From assembly GCA_027531255.1 (NCBI GenBank), contig JAPZRU010000029.1:1-56593 (forward strand): a DNA stretch of 56,593 nucleotides, written 5' to 3'. Shown piece after piece: positions 15,891-25,630 of the stretch (positions are counted from its first letter, which is position 1; each line of letters opens with the position of its first letter). The DNA is from Steroidobacteraceae bacterium (GTDB taxonomy: Bacteria; Pseudomonadota; Gammaproteobacteria; Steroidobacterales; Steroidobacteraceae). Under the pieces are notes generated by a model that saw only the letters and a program-made list of their open reading frames with translations, did not search any database and was not told the origin of the DNA. Made by a program: the position numbers and the translations under genes.

Positions 15891-17618
15891 ATGGCTGTCG
15901 TCGACTGCACCGCGGCGTCCGCAACGCCGCTCCGCGCCGCTCCGCAACGCTCCATCGCGACCCGCGCCTTCGTCGCGCTGCTCGCCTGCTGCGCCTTCGC
16001 GCTGCTGCCGCCGGCGCCCGCCGCCGCGCAGGCGTCAGACGCGGGCGCCGGCTGGAACGAGCTCGTGAAGGTCTTCCAGGACTTCCAGGCCTGGCAGCCG
16101 AAGCTCTCCGCCGGCACCACGAACGACTTCTCCGCCGCGGCGATCGCCGCACGCAGGGCGGAACTCGCCGCGCTGCAGGCACGGCTCGACGCGCTGCGCG
16201 TCGACGGCTGGACCACCGCGCAGAAGTCCGACTTCCTCGTCGTCCGCGCGGAACTCGACAAGCACGACTTCCTGCTGAACATCTCGCGCCCCTGGGCGCG
16301 CGACCCGGTGTTCTACGTCGCCGAGCTGCTCGACATCGCCTTCACGCCGCTGCCGGCGAAGGGCGATCGGCTCGCGACGCTGCAGGCCGAGCTGCGCGCG
16401 ATCCCGGGCGCGCTCGCCGCCGCGAAGACGAACCTGACGGCCGTCGCCGCCGACCACGCCGACCTCGCGATCGAGTACCTCGTGCAGTCGGACGGCATCG
16501 AGAACGGCTACCCGTACCGCGCGAAGCCGCCGGCCGGCGTGATCGGCTGGTACGACGACCTCGCGGCGCGTGCGAAGAAGGACCAGCCGCAGCTGGCGCG
16601 CGACATCGCGAAGGCGCGCGCCGCGATCGTCGACTTCCACGCCTGGATGGTCGCGAACCGGCCGCGGATGACGGCGCAGGCCGGCGTCGGCGAGAAGGCG
16701 CTCGACTGGTTCCTGCGCCACGGCCTGCTGATGCCGTACACCTCGAAGGAGGTCGAGACGCTGGCGGAGCGCGAGTTCGACCGGCTGTGGGCCTTCTACG
16801 GCCTCGAGCGCTTCCGCAACCGCGGGCTGCCCGAGGTCGAGATGGCGAAGTCCGCGTTCGAGTACGGCAAGCGCCTCGCCGCGACGGACCGCCTCGTCCG
16901 CGGCTGGATCCGGGAGAAGGGCTGGATGACGATCCCGCCCTTCATCCCGGTCGGCCTCGAGGAGATGGGCTACAACGTGCCCTGGATCGAGCGCGACACG
17001 CCGCCGAACTTCTGGGAGCAGGTGCAGTACCGCGACCCGGTCCCCGACCACCTGCACGCGGTGATCCCCGGCCACCGCTTCGACGACCACGTGCGCCGCA
17101 ACCTCGACCACCCGATCCGCCGGCACGTGCGCTCGCACGCGCGCTGGCAGGGCTGGGCGGTGTACCTGGAGGAGGCGCCGCTGCAGGCGGGCATCCTGGA
17201 GGCGAATCCCCGGGCCCGCGAGCTGATCTACATCTTCGGCCTGTGGCGCGCCGCGCGCACGCTCGGCGACGTCTACGGCCAGCGCAACGACAAGACCGCG
17301 ATGCAGGTCGTCGACTGGTGGATGGACGTGACGCCGCTGATGGACCGCAACGTCGCGCGCAAGTACGCCTACCTGCGCCCGATGCCGGGCTTCGGGCTGG
17401 ACTACACGACCGGCAACGTGCAGATGTTCACGCTGCTCGGCGACATGAAGCGCAAGCACGGCGAGAAGTTCGACATGAAGGCCTTCCACGACGAGCTGAT
17501 GACGAAGGGCCAGATCCCGGTCGAGCTGATCCGCGCGGAGATGACCGGCGACGAGGCGCTGCTGAAGCGCTTCTTCGAGCGCACGCCGCTGGCGCAGGCG
17601 GGGCTCGGCGGCGGCTGA
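15891..17618 (+). CDS. Exported DUF885-family protein 2
   Basis: A 575-residue protein with a signal peptide (about 25-42, FVALLACCAFALLPPAPAAAQA). The start at ATG 15891 follows a purine-rich GAGGGGGGGAAT. It is closely similar to the DUF885 protein at 29.1 kb: both share QAGVG...LDWF/LFDWY, LMPYTS, NVPWI, PNFWEQ.QYRDP.PDH.HAVIPGH and DVARxxAxxYLR-like segments. A notable change is RWQGWAVYLEE, where the family normally has EGW: the conserved Glu is Gln. PGHRFDDH is retained. If that Glu is catalytic or metal-binding, this copy could have altered or lost activity. Probable periplasmic hydrolase of the same uptake system. Confidence 0.8.
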   Translation: MAVVDCTAASATPLRAAPQRSIATRAFVALLACCAFALLPPAPAAAQASDAGAGWNELVKVFQDFQAWQPKLSAGTTNDFSAAAIAARRAELAALQARLDALRVDGWTTAQKSDFLVVRAELDKHDFLLNISRPWARDPVFYVAELLDIAFTPLPAKGDRLATLQAELRAIPGALAAAKTNLTAVAADHADLAIEYLVQSDGIENGYPYRAKPPAGVIGWYDDLAARAKKDQPQLARDIAKARAAIVDFHAWMVANRPRMTAQAGVGEKALDWFLRHGLLMPYTSKEVETLAEREFDRLWAFYGLERFRNRGLPEVEMAKSAFEYGKRLAATDRLVRGWIREKGWMTIPPFIPVGLEEMGYNVPWIERDTPPNFWEQVQYRDPVPDHLHAVIPGHRFDDHVRRNLDHPIRRHVRSHARWQGWAVYLEEAPLQAGILEANPRARELIYIFGLWRAARTLGDVYGQRNDKTAMQVVDWWMDVTPLMDRNVARKYAYLRPMPGFGLDYTTGNVQMFTLLGDMKRKHGEKFDMKAFHDELMTKGQIPVELIRAEMTGDEALLKRFFERTPLAQAGLGGG

Positions 17619-17647
17619 CGGGGCCGCGCGCCGCGCAACACGGGCGG

Positions 17648-17670
17648 CAGCGGCGGCGAACCCGCCGCTG
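17648..17670 (+). terminator. Stable hairpin after DUF885 gene 2
   Basis: CAGCGGCGG (17648-17656) and CCGCCGCTG (17662-17670) form a perfect nine-base stem with a five-base loop, 30 bases past the DUF885 stop. No U-run follows, so it may slow or protect transcripts rather than terminate them. Confidence 0.35.
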
Positions 17671-17729
17671 CTGCTACGCTCGCACCAGACGCGCCCGCCT
17701 CCCGCGGGCGCCGCCTGCCGGAGCCGACG

Positions 17730-19661
17730 ATGTCCACGGCCCTCCGTTCCCTGCTGCTGCCCGTCGTCGCGCTGCTCGCGCTCCTGGCCGCCGCCGCCGC
17801 GCCCGCGCAGATCCACCTGCTCACCGACGAGGAGCGCCGCGCCGCGCTCTCGCGCGAGGCGACGATCGAGCGGATGCTGATGGTGCCGATGCGCGACGGC
17901 GTGCGCCTCGCGACCCGCGTCTACCTGCCGAAGGACGCGAAGGGCCCGGTACCGGCGATCTTCTGGCGCTCGCCCTACGACTTCAGCGAGCTGATGGTAC
18001 CGAACCCGACCTACCGGGACGCGAACCTCAAGTTCGCGCTCGACGCGGTCCGCAACGGCTATGCCTTCGTGATGCAGAACGAGCGCGGCAAGTTCTACAG
18101 CGAGGGCGAGTGGGAGATCCTCGGCCGCCCGCAGACGGACGGCCACGACGCGCTGACGTGGATCGCCGCGCAGCCGTGGTCCACCGGCAAGGTCGGCACG
18201 ATCGGCTGCTCCTCCACCGCCGAGTGGATCATGGCGCTCGCGGCGACGAGGCACCCGGCGCACGCGGCGGCGGTGCCGATGGCGATGGGCGCGGGCATCG
18301 GGAAGATGGGCCCGTACGTCGAGCAGGGCAACTTCTACCGCGGCGGAGCGATCCAGCTGCCGATGGCGGCGTGGCTGTACGCCGAGCAGAACGGGCTTCG
18401 GCCGCAGTTCCCGCCGGGCCTGACGCGCGACGAACTGATTCGCGTCGCGCAGTGGTACGACCTGAAGCCGAAGTACCCCGACGTGGCGTGGACGAAGGCC
18501 TTCCGTCACCTGCCGCTGCGCGACGCGCTGCGCGAGGCGAAGGGACCCCCGGGCATCTTCGAGGCGTACGCCGATCGCCTGCCGGGCGACCCCGCGTGGC
18601 GCCGTGGCGGCCTGTACCACGACGACATGGACTTCACGGTCCCGGCGCTGTGGGTGAACTCCTGGTACGACCTCTCGGTCGGCCCGAACCTCGAGCTGTT
18701 CCGGCACGTGCGCACGAAGGCGAGCGACCCGGCGATCCGCGACGCGCAGTGGATGATCGTCGCCCCGACCGAGCACTGCCAGATGTACCGCCTGCGCCAG
18801 CCGCACGTGACCGGCGACCGCGACATGGGCGACGTCGACATGCAGCTCGACGCGACGGTCTGGGCCTTCTTCGACCGGTACCTGAAGCCCGGCCCGCGCT
18901 CGGAGGCCGCCGAGCGCTTCGCCGGGACCCAGCCGCGCGTGCGCTACTTCGCGATGGGCGAGAACCGCTGGCGCGAGGCCGCGGACTGGCCGCTGCCCGG
19001 CGCGACGCGCCGGACGCTGTGGCTGACGAGCGCGCGCGGCGCGAACAGCCTCTACGGCGACGGCGCGCTGGTGGACGCGGCGCCGACGGCGGCGCGCGCG
19101 GACGCCTTCGTCTACGACCCGATGAACCCGGTGCAGACGCTCGGCGGCAACGTCTGCTGCCTCGGCAGGGACGTGACGCCGGGCTCCTTCGACCAGCGCG
19201 CGATCCAGTCGCGCCAGGACGTGCTCGTGTACACCAGCGCGCCCCTGGACCGCGACATCGAGGTGACCGGCCCGATCGAGGTCGAGCTGCACGTGTCCTC
19301 CGACGCGCGCGACACCGACTTCACCGTGAAGCTGACGGACGTCGCGCCGGATGGCACGGCCTGGAACCTCGACGACACGATCCAGCGCGCGCGCTTCCGC
19401 GAGGGCTACGACCGCGAGGTCTTCATGCGGCCGGGGCGCGTCTACCGGCTGGCGATCGCGCCGCTCGTCACCAGCAACGTGTTCCGGAAGGGCCACCGGA
19501 TCCGCGTCGAGGTCTCGAGCAGCAACTATCCGCGCTACGAGCGCAACCTGAACACCGGCGGCGCGAACCACCGCGAGACGACGTGGGTCGTCGCCCGCAA
19601 CGCCGTGCACCACGGGCCGCGCGCGCCGTCGCGGATCGTGTTGAGCGTGGTCGAGCGCTGA
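17730..19661 (+). CDS. Exported CocE/NonD-family alpha/beta hydrolase (X-Pro dipeptidyl-peptidase S15-like)
   Basis: A 643-residue protein with a signal peptide (about 1-27, hydrophobic LLLPVVALLALLAAAAAPAQ). The N-terminal alpha/beta-hydrolase domain starts with the family phrase MRDGVRLATRVYLP. The nucleophile is probably Ser161 in GTIGCSSTAEW, at the place of the usual GxSYxG. The C-terminal half (from about 380) is a galactose-binding-like jelly roll (DFTVKLTDVAPDGTAWNLDD, RIRVEVSSSNYPRYERNLNTGG). Members cleave esters, amides or X-Pro dipeptides. It is followed 10 bases later by a methyltransferase gene. Together with the M24, DUF885 and S9 proteins it gives the locus a large set of periplasmic acyl hydrolases. 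Confidence 0.85.
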   Translation: MSTALRSLLLPVVALLALLAAAAAPAQIHLLTDEERRAALSREATIERMLMVPMRDGVRLATRVYLPKDAKGPVPAIFWRSPYDFSELMVPNPTYRDANLKFALDAVRNGYAFVMQNERGKFYSEGEWEILGRPQTDGHDALTWIAAQPWSTGKVGTIGCSSTAEWIMALAATRHPAHAAAVPMAMGAGIGKMGPYVEQGNFYRGGAIQLPMAAWLYAEQNGLRPQFPPGLTRDELIRVAQWYDLKPKYPDVAWTKAFRHLPLRDALREAKGPPGIFEAYADRLPGDPAWRRGGLYHDDMDFTVPALWVNSWYDLSVGPNLELFRHVRTKASDPAIRDAQWMIVAPTEHCQMYRLRQPHVTGDRDMGDVDMQLDATVWAFFDRYLKPGPRSEAAERFAGTQPRVRYFAMGENRWREAADWPLPGATRRTLWLTSARGANSLYGDGALVDAAPTAARADAFVYDPMNPVQTLGGNVCCLGRDVTPGSFDQRAIQSRQDVLVYTSAPLDRDIEVTGPIEVELHVSSDARDTDFTVKLTDVAPDGTAWNLDDTIQRARFREGYDREVFMRPGRVYRLAIAPLVTSNVFRKGHRIRVEVSSSNYPRYERNLNTGGANHRETTWVVARNAVHHGPRAPSRIVLSVVER

Positions 19662-19671
19662 GGGCGCCGAC

Positions 19672-20667
19672 GTGCCCCTCGCGCGCGGCCACGCCGGCTG
19701 GGACGAGTACTGGGCCTCGAGCCGGCTGGGCTCGTGCGTGCCGGAGAACCCGGAGATCGCGCGGACGATCGCCGCGTTCTGGCTGGGTCGCTTCCTGGAC
19801 CAGCCGCCCGGCACGCGGATCCTGGACGTCGCGACCGGCAACGGCATCGTGCTCGCGTACGCGGCGGAGGCCGCGCGGCGGGGGAGCCGCCGCTACGCGC
19901 TGACCGGCGTCGACCTCGCGGCCATCGACCCCGCGCGGCACGCCGCGGCCGGCGCGCCGCTGCTGCGGGAGATCACGTTCCTCGGCGGCGTGCCCGCGGA
20001 GCAGCTGCCGTTCGCCGACGGCAGCTTCGACCGGGTGTGTTCGCAGTACGGGCTGGAGTACGCCGACCTGCCGCGCGCACTCGCGGAGGCCGCCCGCGTG
20101 CTGGCGCCCGGAGGTCGCCTGCTGTGGATGGCGCACCACCTGCTGAGCGACGTCGTCACCGAGTCCGCCGGCCAGCGTCGCGAGCTCGACTACCTGCTCG
20201 GCTCCGGCAGCGTGTACGCGGCGATGCGGGGTTTCGTGGAGGCCCATGCACGCCGCCGCGATCCGGAGCGCGCGGCGATGCGCCTGCAGGCTGCGCTGCG
20301 CGAGGCGCAGGACTGGTGTCGCGCGAATCCGCCGGCGCGGATCGTCGCGGGCACGTGCTCGGAGTTCGTCGAGATCGCACGGCGCCCCGGCGATTTCCGT
20401 GCCGAGGACCTGGTGCGGATGCTCGACGACGGCGAGCGCCGGCTGCGGATGCACCGCCTGCGGATCGACGACCTCGCCGGGGCTGTGCTGACGCCGCCGC
20501 GGCTCGAGGTCGCACGCGCGGCGCTCTCGGGTCCCGGCTGGTCGGACCTCCGCGTGCAGGAGATCCGGGTGGGGCCCCGGCAGAGCTGCATCGGCGTGCT
20601 CGTCGAGGCCTCCCGCGTCGCGTCGCCGCGCGCTACGGACGCAGGTACCGGTCCAGGAACGCCATGA
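19672..20667 (+). CDS. Class I SAM-dependent methyltransferase
   Basis: A 331-residue cytoplasmic protein with Rossmann motif I RILDVATGNG (about 49-58), motif II acidic end LTGVDLAAID, and a motif-IV-like SFDRVCSQYGLEYADL, followed by EAARVLAPGGRLLWMAHH. This resembles UbiE/Methyltransf_11 enzymes. The GTG start at 19672 lies 10 bases after the CocE stop, so co-transcription is likely. Its last 35 bases overlap the end of the convergent S9 peptidase gene. The acceptor substrate is unknown; a role in modifying the imported compound or its product is speculative. Confidence 0.8.
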   Translation: MPLARGHAGWDEYWASSRLGSCVPENPEIARTIAAFWLGRFLDQPPGTRILDVATGNGIVLAYAAEAARRGSRRYALTGVDLAAIDPARHAAAGAPLLREITFLGGVPAEQLPFADGSFDRVCSQYGLEYADLPRALAEAARVLAPGGRLLWMAHHLLSDVVTESAGQRRELDYLLGSGSVYAAMRGFVEAHARRRDPERAAMRLQAALREAQDWCRANPPARIVAGTCSEFVEIARRPGDFRAEDLVRMLDDGERRLRMHRLRIDDLAGAVLTPPRLEVARAALSGPGWSDLRVQEIRVGPRQSCIGVLVEASRVASPRATDAGTGPGTP

Positions 20668-22564
20668 TCCGCTGATACGAATCGAGCTGGTGGTCGAGGC
20701 GACGCAGGCCGTGCGCCTCCTGGCTGTACAGCGCCAGCTCGTAGCGCTTCCCGTGGCGCTCCATCTCGTCGACGAAGTTGCGGATCTTCGTCACCGGTTC
20801 GATCGGGTCGCCGTCGCTGTGGACGATCAGCAGTGGCGCCCGCATGTCCCGCACCCGCGTCACCGGCGAGGCGTTCAGGTAGCGGTCCCGGATCTCGGGC
20901 TCGGTCCCGCCGAGGTGCCAGATGTAGTTCCGGCTGCTGCGCTGCGGGTCGCCGACGATCTCCCCGAGGCCGAACACCGAGACGGCCGCGCGGAACAGCG
21001 TGGGCCGGTTCGTGACCGCGAGCTGCGTCAGGTACCCGCCCATGCTGTAGCCGAGCATCCCGACACGCTCCGGGTCCAAGGCCGGCAGCGCGCGGAGGAA
21101 GCCCGCACCCGACTCGATGTCCTTCATCTGCGCGAAGCCCCAGTTGCCCTTCGGCAGGTCGCGGAAGCGCGTGCCGTAGCCGTTCGAGCCGCGGTGGTTG
21201 ACCATCAGCACGGCGTAGCCGGACTGGACGATGTAGTTGAAGATCGGGCTCCACTGGTTGTAGAACTGCCCGACGTTGTAGGTGTGGCTCATCACGATGC
21301 CCGGCAGGCGCTCGCCGGCGCGGGCCCACGACGGCAGCCGCAGGTAGCCGTGCACCTCGACGCCGTCGTCGCTCTTCCACGTCACCGACTCCAGGCGCTC
21401 GAAGTGGTTCGGCCGGAAGGCCGCGTGCCCGGAGTGCGTCAGCTGCCGCGGCGGCGCCGTGCCGGCCTTCAGTTAGAGGTCCGGCGGCTGCCGGTAGTTC
21501 TCGTAGACGAAGACGACGGTGCGGTCGTCGACCCAGCCGACCGGGTGGTGGGCGCCGTCCCGGTTCTCGACGAAGCGCGCCTCGCCCGTCTGCAGGTCGA
21601 TCGTCTTCAGGTCCAGGTTGCCGAGCCGGTTGGTGAAGTACAGCAGCCGGCGACCGTCCGGCGAGAACCGCAGCCCCATCGTCTGCAGGTAGTCGTTCTC
21701 GGGATAGTCCTGGTCCTGCGTCTCGCGCGTCAGCTGCCGCTGGTCGGAGCCGTCCAGGTTCATCGTCCAGACGTTCTGGAAGCCGCCGCGATCGGAGAAG
21801 TACGCGATCCGGCGGCCGTCCGGCATCGGCGTCGGCCAGCCGTTGCGGGCGTCGTCCGCGGGCGTGACGCGGACCGGATCGCCGCCGGCGGCGGGCACGC
21901 GGTAGATGCCGCGCGAGTAGAAGTGCTCGTCGAGCGCGGCGACGAACAGCAGCGCGCTGCCGTCGCGCAGCCACGCGGGCTGCGTGCCGTTGACGCCGTC
22001 GGGGGTGATCCGCCGCAGCGCCACCCGTTCACCCTCGGCCGACATCACGTACAGGTTCGAGCGGCCCCAGCGGTTCGAGACGAAGGCGATCTCGCGGCCG
22101 TCCGGCGACCACGCGGGGCTGCGATCCGTGCCCCAGTCGGTCGTCAGCCGCCGGGCCTTGCCGGTCGCGATCTCGACCGACCAGATGTCGCCTTCGGACT
22201 CGTACGCGATGCGCGAGCCGTCCGGCGAGAACGCCGGGTAGGTCTTCGCATCGTCGCCGGAGGTCAGCCGCGTCCGTTCGCCGGTCGCGACGTCGACGAG
22301 GAAGAGGTTGGAGTCCTCGCCGAAGGTCGGGAACAGCGGATGGCCGAAGTACCGGCCGACGTGCGTGTACACGACCGTGCGGCGATCCGGCGACAGCACC
22401 GCCTGGCCGACGCTGCGCGAGGCAGCGACCTGCTCCAGCGTGAAGGCCGGCCGGTCACGACGCCCGTCGCCGGACTCGAAGGTGATCGTGCTCGCCGCGG
22501 CGCCGGGCGCGAACGCCGCGGCCGCGATCAGGAAGGCATGCGACAAGGCGTTCGGGAACTTCAT
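20633..22564 (-). pseudogene. Exported S9-family prolyl oligopeptidase / dipeptidyl peptidase, interrupted by one in-frame TAA
   Basis: The frame spans 643 codons. It has a signal peptide (about 1-24), a TolB-like beta-propeller with repeated FSPDGSRIAYES, WSPDGREIAFVS and FSPDGRRLLYFTNR blades, and a C-terminal peptidase domain with nucleophile Ser507 in GMLGYSMGGY, Asp in HSDGDPIEP and His in QEAHGL. A TAA at 21473-21475 (codon 364) interrupts it between propeller and catalytic domain. The same frame continues without shift (LKAGTAPPRQLTHSGH). The context DL-stop-LKAGT suggests Tyr (TAC/TAT) was expected. If real, the protein is a propeller fragment; if an error, it is a complete peptidase. 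ATG 22564 follows GGAGGAGG. It lies 75 bases downstream of the TonB receptor gene. Confidence 0.8.
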
Positions 22565-22600
22565 CGGTCCTCCTCCGCGCAGCAGGGGTCCTCGGACGCA

Positions 22601-22634
22601 GGCGCGGGTCCGGCCGGGCGGCCGGACCCGCGCC
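22601..22634. terminator. Perfect 14-bp stem hairpin between TonB receptor 1 and the S9 peptidase
   Basis: GGCGCGGGTCCGGC (22601-22614) and GCCGGACCCGCGCC (22621-22634) form a perfect 14-base stem with a six-base loop. There is no U-tract on either strand. On the receptor-to-peptidase transcript it lies directly after the receptor stop, so it may stabilise the upstream message or reduce expression of the peptidase. Confidence 0.5.
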
Positions 22635-22639
22635 GGGCT

Positions 22640-25528
22640 TCACTGCCCGCCGACGCCCACGTTGAACCCGATGAAGTACTGCCGGCCCAGCGGGTCGAAC
22701 AGCTGCACGTTCGTGCCCGCGTCGCCGCCGTCCGGGAAGCCGAGCACCGGCGGCTGCTTGTCGGCCAGGTTCGTCACGCCGACGAGGATCCGGGTCCTGT
22801 CCCCGAAGTCCCACGAGGCGTTCAGGTCGAGGTAGTTGTACGCGGGGAGCGTGCCGTTCTGGTTCGGCGGCGCCCCGGGGAGCACCTTCAGCGAGCCGAC
22901 GTGGCTGAGCTCGAGTGCGATCGACAGCGGCCCGCTCGTCCACTTCGTCCGCAGCAGCGCCCGGAAGTCCGGCGTGATCCGGATGGAGTCGCCGGAGCAG
23001 GTGCCGCCGTAGAACCCCGCGCAGTCGATCGGGCGCTGGCCCGCGAGCAGCTGCGTCGTGTCCTCGAACTGCCAGGTCGACGACAGGCTGATGCCGAGCT
23101 CCGCGTCGCGGCCCGGCAGGGCCAGCATCGCGGGCAGGCCGAGCGAGTAGTCGACCTGCAGGTCCACGCCGTTCGCCTCGCGGGTCGCGACGTTCAGCAG
23201 CGGCGCGGAGATCACGTTGATGTTGCCGCTGGTCAGGCGGGAGATCGACCGGCACGCGGGCCCCGTCGCGTCCAGCGTCTGGAAGCAGGCGTTCACGAGC
23301 GCCTGTCCGCTCACCTGCGTGATCGCGCCGTCCACGGTGATGTCGAAGTAGTCGACCGCGATCGACAGCCCGGGCGCGAACGGCGGCTGCAGCACGACGC
23401 CCGCGGTGAAGGTGTCCGACTCCTCCTCCGAGAGGTTGCGGTTGCCGCCGGAGGTGACCGTGAAGCCCTGGCTCGCGCCGACCTGCAGCGTGTTGCGCAG
23501 CGCCGCCGGGACGCCCTGGGCGACGCAGAGATCCCTCTGCGCCTCGGTCGGCCGGTTCACCGCGAGGCAGGGGTCGCTGCCGCCGACGAACGCGGAGGTC
23601 GGGCCCGAGAACAGCTCGTTGAGGTTGGGCGCGCGGATCGCCTTGCTGGTACCCGAGCGCAGCCGCAGGTAGTCGGTGACGGCCCAGTCCAGGCCCGCCT
23701 TCCAGGCGGTGACCCCGCCGATCGTCGAGTAGTCCGCGCGGCGCACCGCGCCCTCGACCGAGAGCCGGTGGATCGCGGGCAGGTCGCGCAGGATCGGCAC
23801 GCGGACCTCGGCGAAGAACTCGGTGATGTCGAAGTCGCCGCGGTTGATGATGGGCACCGCGGCTGTGCCGAGGTCGCCGGACAGCGCGGTCACGTCCGGG
23901 ATCGTCGAGAAGAACTCCTCGCGCCACTCGAATCCGGCCGCGATGGAGATCGGGCCGGCCGGCAGCGAGAACGCCTCGCCGGCGAGGGACGCGCCCGCTA
24001 CCTGGCGGGTGAACTTGTCCTGCCGTCCCGTGTTCACGCGCAGGAAGTTCACCATCGCCGGCGTCAGCGCGTCGGTGCCGAAGATCGACACCGGGACGCA
24101 GTTCAGCAGCTGCACGCGGCAGCGGACCTGCCCGTTGGCGTCCACGATCGCGTCGAGGCCGAGCTGCAGGCGCGAGCGCGAGAGACGCCTGCGCTGGTTC
24201 ACGTTCACGTCGGCGCGGGCGTACTGGTAGAAGGTGTCCCAGCGCCAGGTGCCGTCGAACAGCGGGAGGTCGCCGCGGAAGCCCGCGGTGATGTTGTAGG
24301 AATCGCTGATCGTCGTCGTGTTGCGCGGGCCGAACTCCGCGATCTGCCAGCTGACGTTGCGCACGGTGAAGACGTTGTCGCCGTCCGGGTCGAAGAACCC
24401 GCGGTTCTGGCCGAAGAACGTCCGCAGCGGCAGGGAGAACAGCGGGTTCGTGGCCGCGTTCGGGATCAGCAGCGTTCCCGGCTCCTGGCCGAAGCTGCTG
24501 GGGTTCAGCGCCTCGGGGGCCTGCTGGAAGGCGTTCTCCTTCTTCGTGTAGAAGAGCTGGGAGTAGGCCTCGACGGACGGCGACAGGTCGTACTTGCCGA
24601 GAGCCGTGATCTGCCAGCGCTCCAGCGGGCGCTGCAGGTAGTTGCCGGCCGCGTAGTTGAACTGGTCGACGGGTCGGCAGAACGGTAACGGCTGGCTGTT
24701 CGTGCCGAAGCGCACGCCCTGGATCGGGCCGGGGCACGAACCGTTCTGGTTCTGGAGGTTCGGCACGCCCTGCACGAGTCCGAGCTGCGCGGAACTGAGG
24801 CCGATGAGTCCGCCGGGAATCGTGCCGACGCCGAACGGCCGCAGGATGCCCTGTGCGTCGGACAGCAGCGGCTGCTTGGAGAACTCGCGATCCGTGAAGA
24901 AGATCGGGTCGCGGTTCGTGTACGACGCATGCAGCGTGACGTTCGCGCGCTCGTCCGCCATCGACGTGCCGAGCAGCAGGTCGATCTTGTAGAAGTCGCC
25001 GTCGTTGCGGCTGGTGCGGCCGGCCTGGAACGAGGTCTCCGCGCCCTCGAAGTCGTCGCGCAGGATGAAGTTCACCGCGCCCGCGATCGCGTCGGAGCCG
25101 TACACCGCGGACGCGCCGCCGGTGACGATCTCGACGCGCTCGACCAGCAGGTCCGGAATCGTCGCGAGGTCGGCGAGGCCCGTGACGTCCGCGGGGACGA
25201 AGCGCCGGCCGTCGACCAGCACCAGGGTGCGCACCGCGCCGAGCCCGCGGAGGTTGGCGGACAGCACGCCGGTGCCGCCGCTCTGGTTGGTGGTGCCCGT
25301 GTTGTCGGGCTTCAGCTGCGGGAATTTGTTGAGCGTGTCCTCGAGCGTGACGTTGCCCGAGTCCTGGATCTGGGCCAGGTCGATCGACTGCACGGGGCTG
25401 ACGGCGACGAAATCCCGGTTGCGGATCAGGCGCGAGCCGGTGACGACGACTTCCTCGAGACCCGCACCCGCGGCGGCAGTGCCGGCGGCGTTCTCCGCCG
25501 GCGAGGGATCCGCCAGGGCGATGCCCAC
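22640..25528 (-). CDS. TonB-dependent outer-membrane receptor 1 (signal-peptide region frameshifted)
   Basis: A 962-residue TonB-dependent receptor: plug domain (EEVVVTGSRL, about 25-33, to about 150; LVDGRR, GGASAVYGSDAIAGAVNFIL) and a 22-strand barrel. It closely resembles the divergent receptor at 26.1 kb. The longest frame starts at GTG 25528 without a signal peptide. A proper signal (VKRDRIAVAVRQALLGAALAAAP) lies just upstream in another frame, behind an AGGGGAG site, and would join if one base were added near 25530. That upstream frame begins at ATA (25597-25599) where ATG would be expected. Either the N-terminus is damaged or the sequence has two errors. The paralogue architecture suggests an imported oligopeptide or similar ligand; the actual ligand is unknown. 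Confidence 0.8.
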   Translation of the reverse strand: MGIALADPSPAENAAGTAAAGAGLEEVVVTGSRLIRNRDFVAVSPVQSIDLAQIQDSGNVTLEDTLNKFPQLKPDNTGTTNQSGGTGVLSANLRGLGAVRTLVLVDGRRFVPADVTGLADLATIPDLLVERVEIVTGGASAVYGSDAIAGAVNFILRDDFEGAETSFQAGRTSRNDGDFYKIDLLLGTSMADERANVTLHASYTNRDPIFFTDREFSKQPLLSDAQGILRPFGVGTIPGGLIGLSSAQLGLVQGVPNLQNQNGSCPGPIQGVRFGTNSQPLPFCRPVDQFNYAAGNYLQRPLERWQITALGKYDLSPSVEAYSQLFYTKKENAFQQAPEALNPSSFGQEPGTLLIPNAATNPLFSLPLRTFFGQNRGFFDPDGDNVFTVRNVSWQIAEFGPRNTTTISDSYNITAGFRGDLPLFDGTWRWDTFYQYARADVNVNQRRRLSRSRLQLGLDAIVDANGQVRCRVQLLNCVPVSIFGTDALTPAMVNFLRVNTGRQDKFTRQVAGASLAGEAFSLPAGPISIAAGFEWREEFFSTIPDVTALSGDLGTAAVPIINRGDFDITEFFAEVRVPILRDLPAIHRLSVEGAVRRADYSTIGGVTAWKAGLDWAVTDYLRLRSGTSKAIRAPNLNELFSGPTSAFVGGSDPCLAVNRPTEAQRDLCVAQGVPAALRNTLQVGASQGFTVTSGGNRNLSEEESDTFTAGVVLQPPFAPGLSIAVDYFDITVDGAITQVSGQALVNACFQTLDATGPACRSISRLTSGNINVISAPLLNVATREANGVDLQVDYSLGLPAMLALPGRDAELGISLSSTWQFEDTTQLLAGQRPIDCAGFYGGTCSGDSIRITPDFRALLRTKWTSGPLSIALELSHVGSLKVLPGAPPNQNGTLPAYNYLDLNASWDFGDRTRILVGVTNLADKQPPVLGFPDGGDAGTNVQLFDPLGRQYFIGFNVGVGGQ

Positions 25529-25616
25529 GGCGCCGCGGCCAGGGCGGCCCCGAGCAGTGCCTGGCGGACGGCGACGGCAATTCGATCTCGCTTGACTATT
25601 GTTCGGCTCCCCTGAG

Positions 25617-25630
25617 GTTCGTTTGCGAAC
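25617..25630. promoter_or_regulatory. Palindrome upstream of TonB receptor 1, possible IclR site
   Basis: GTTCG (25617-25621), TTTG, CGAAC (25626-25630) is a perfect inverted repeat just upstream of the receptor's ribosome site. It shares the GTTCG half of the operators at 2823 and 15805, with a spacer one base shorter. It may be a regulator site, or an independent one. Confidence 0.4.
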
